Source: Rhodospirillales bacterium 24-66-33 | GTDB taxonomy: Bacteria > Pseudomonadota > Alphaproteobacteria > Reyranellales > Reyranellaceae | Length of the DNA stretch: 64,000 nt | Assembly: GCA_002281855.1 (NCBI GenBank) | Contig: NCHQ01000013.1 | Coordinates: 1-64,000, forward strand | Reading direction: 5' to 3' | Shown here: positions 63,174-64,000 of the stretch, one piece after another | Numbering within the stretch: position 1 is the first letter of the stretch | How the letters are laid out: each line of letters begins with the position of its first letter | Made by a program: the position numbers and the translations under genes | Notes under the pieces: generated by a model | Database searches by the model: none | Told to the model about the DNA's origin: nothing | The model's input: the letters and a program-made list of their open reading frames with translations, nothing else

Positions 63174-63908
63174 ATGACCTCGTCCCAACCCGCGCTGCGC
63201 GTCACCGGCCTCGCCAAGTCGTTCATCGTCCATGCCCAGGGCGGCCTGTCGCTTCCCGTGCTGCGCGGCGTGTCGCTGGCGGTCTCACCCGGCGAATGCC
63301 TGGCGCTGGTCGGCCCGTCGGGCGCCGGCAAGAGCACCCTGCTGCGCTCCCTCTACGGCAACTATCGCGCCGACAGCGGCTCGATCCGGGTCCGCCAGGA
63401 CGATGAATGGACCGAGCTGGTCGGCGCCGAGCCGCGCACCGTTCTCGACGTACGTCACCGCACCATGGGCTTCGTCAGCCAGTTCCTGCGGGTGATCCCG
63501 CGGGTTTCCGCCGTCGATGTCGTGGCCGAGCCGCTCAGGCGGCGCGGCACCGATCCCTTCGAGGCGCGGCAACGCGCGGAGTTCCTGCTGGCCATGCTCG
63601 GCATTCCCCCGCGGCTGTGGGCGCTGCCGCCTGCGACCTTCTCCGGCGGCGAACAGCAGAGGGTCAACATCGCCCGCTCGCTGATCGTCGATTATCCGAT
63701 CCTGCTACTCGACGAACCCACGGCCTCCCTCGACGCCGCCAACCGCGATGGCGTGGTCGAGCTGATCTGCCAGCGGCGCGACGCCGGGGCAGCCATCGTC
63801 GGCATCTTCCACGACACCGACGTGCGCGATGCAGTCGCGACCCGCGTGCACGAAGTCCTTCCCCCCTCCTCAATTCCCCCTGCCTCGCTGGCCGGAGTTT
63901 CCGCATGA
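63174..63908 (+). CDS. phnL: phosphonate C-P lyase ABC ATPase PhnL
   Basis: 244 aa. Walker A VGPSGAGKSTLLRSLYGNY, VRHRTMGFVSQFLRVIPRVSA, FSGGEQQRVNIARSLI and LLLDEPTASLDAANR. PhnL-type sequence; required with PhnGHI for nucleophilic attack of phosphonate on ATP. Stop overlaps the start of phnM (ATGA). Confidence 0.95.
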   Translation: MTSSQPALRVTGLAKSFIVHAQGGLSLPVLRGVSLAVSPGECLALVGPSGAGKSTLLRSLYGNYRADSGSIRVRQDDEWTELVGAEPRTVLDVRHRTMGFVSQFLRVIPRVSAVDVVAEPLRRRGTDPFEARQRAEFLLAMLGIPPRLWALPPATFSGGEQQRVNIARSLIVDYPILLLDEPTASLDAANRDGVVELICQRRDAGAAIVGIFHDTDVRDAVATRVHEVLPPSSIPPASLAGVSA

Positions 63909-64000
63909 GTCACGAGATCATCCTGACCAACGCGCGCGTCGTCACGGCCGACGCCGAATTCGACGGCACCGTCGTCGTTCGCGACGGTCGCATCGCCGAG
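63905..64000 (+). CDS. phnM: PhnM (alpha-D-ribose 1-methylphosphonate 5-triphosphate diphosphatase), 5' part
   Basis: First 32 codons only; the gene continues past the window end. EIILTNARVVTADAEFDGTV then RDGRIAE is the usual amidohydrolase N-terminal beta strand set and fits PhnM after phnL. PhnM releases pyrophosphate from the triphosphate intermediate before PhnJ acts. Name rests mainly on position in the phn operon. Confidence 0.85.
   Translation, partial: MSHEIILTNARVVTADAEFDGTVVVRDGRIAE

Overview
The window is a gene-dense, high-GC stretch of bacterial chromosome that reads as alphaproteobacterial. Evidence: the syntenic blocks ffh-rpsP-rimM-trmD-rplS-leuC, dapF-ftsY-yciB and glnK-amtB; a UbiH-type quinone hydroxylase; a membrane-anchored class I cytochrome c beside prephenate dehydratase; and intergenic palindromes of the 'CCTCATCCTGAGGAGC / GCGTCTCGAAGG' kind common in Rhizobiales and Reyranella-like genomes. 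A Reyranella-like or neighbouring lineage is my guess, not something proven here. No tRNA, rRNA, CRISPR array, prophage, integron or insertion sequence was seen. Nearly all of it is ordinary chromosomal core, and most of the interest lies in regulatory DNA and gene pairings.

Layout. 0.1-5.6 kb: 2OG-Fe(II) oxygenase-like gene, hemC, an M48 lipoprotein protease overlapping a TusA-like gene, pgk, a NUDIX hydrolase and an unknown lipoprotein. 5.6-9.2 kb (minus): glycosyltransferase, dapF, ftsY, yciB. 9.3-18.2 kb: DsbA-fold isomerase and CPBP protease, then ffh-rpsP-rimM-trmD-rplS and leuC-(RDD protein)-leuD-leuB. 18.3-25.8 kb: HerA-like ATPase, sugar-phosphate isomerase-like gene, a palindromic-repeat spacer, GST, rpe, pheA, cytochrome c, a histidinol-phosphatase-like gene and a GNAT acetyltransferase. 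25.9-28.4 kb: a Spy/CpxP-like periplasmic protein followed by an OmpR-type two-component pair. 28.4-32.9 kb: acyl-CoA dehydrogenase, a second palindrome type, EamA transporter, hisB, hisH and a bestrophin-like membrane protein. 33.0-40.8 kb (minus): dapC-like aminotransferase, ftsK, pqiB-pqiC-pqiA.

41.1-44.4 kb is a nitrogen module: glnK-amtB-glnK on the minus strand diverges from a TorF-type porin. The short shared spacer holds two mirror-image sigma-54 promoters. 44.4-53.6 kb carries ubiH, a CobW GTPase with a WD40 partner, a secreted tandem-domain protein, a Bcr/CflA exporter, a ThiF/MoeB-DsrE pair, adenosine kinase and an AmpG-like permease. 53.8-64.0 kb is a phosphate/phosphonate region: pstSCAB-phoU-phoB (minus) diverges from a C-P lyase operon phnGHIJKL-phnM that runs off the window. 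A clear three-unit Pho box lies before pstS and a weaker candidate before phnG.

How the parts work together. The 41-44 kb block looks like one NtrC/sigma-54-type ammonium-starvation unit. The 54-64 kb block looks like one PhoB regulon, with inorganic phosphate uptake on one side and phosphonate cleavage on the other; the sensor kinase PhoR is not in the window. The 34-37 kb Pqi genes would form an MCE-type lipid-transport bridge between the membranes. I found no convincing wholly new system. The best leads are the mirrored sigma-54 promoter pair, the two palindrome families (one of which appears to supply a gene's start codon), the ThiF-DsrE pair, and the Spy-like protein with its two-component system.
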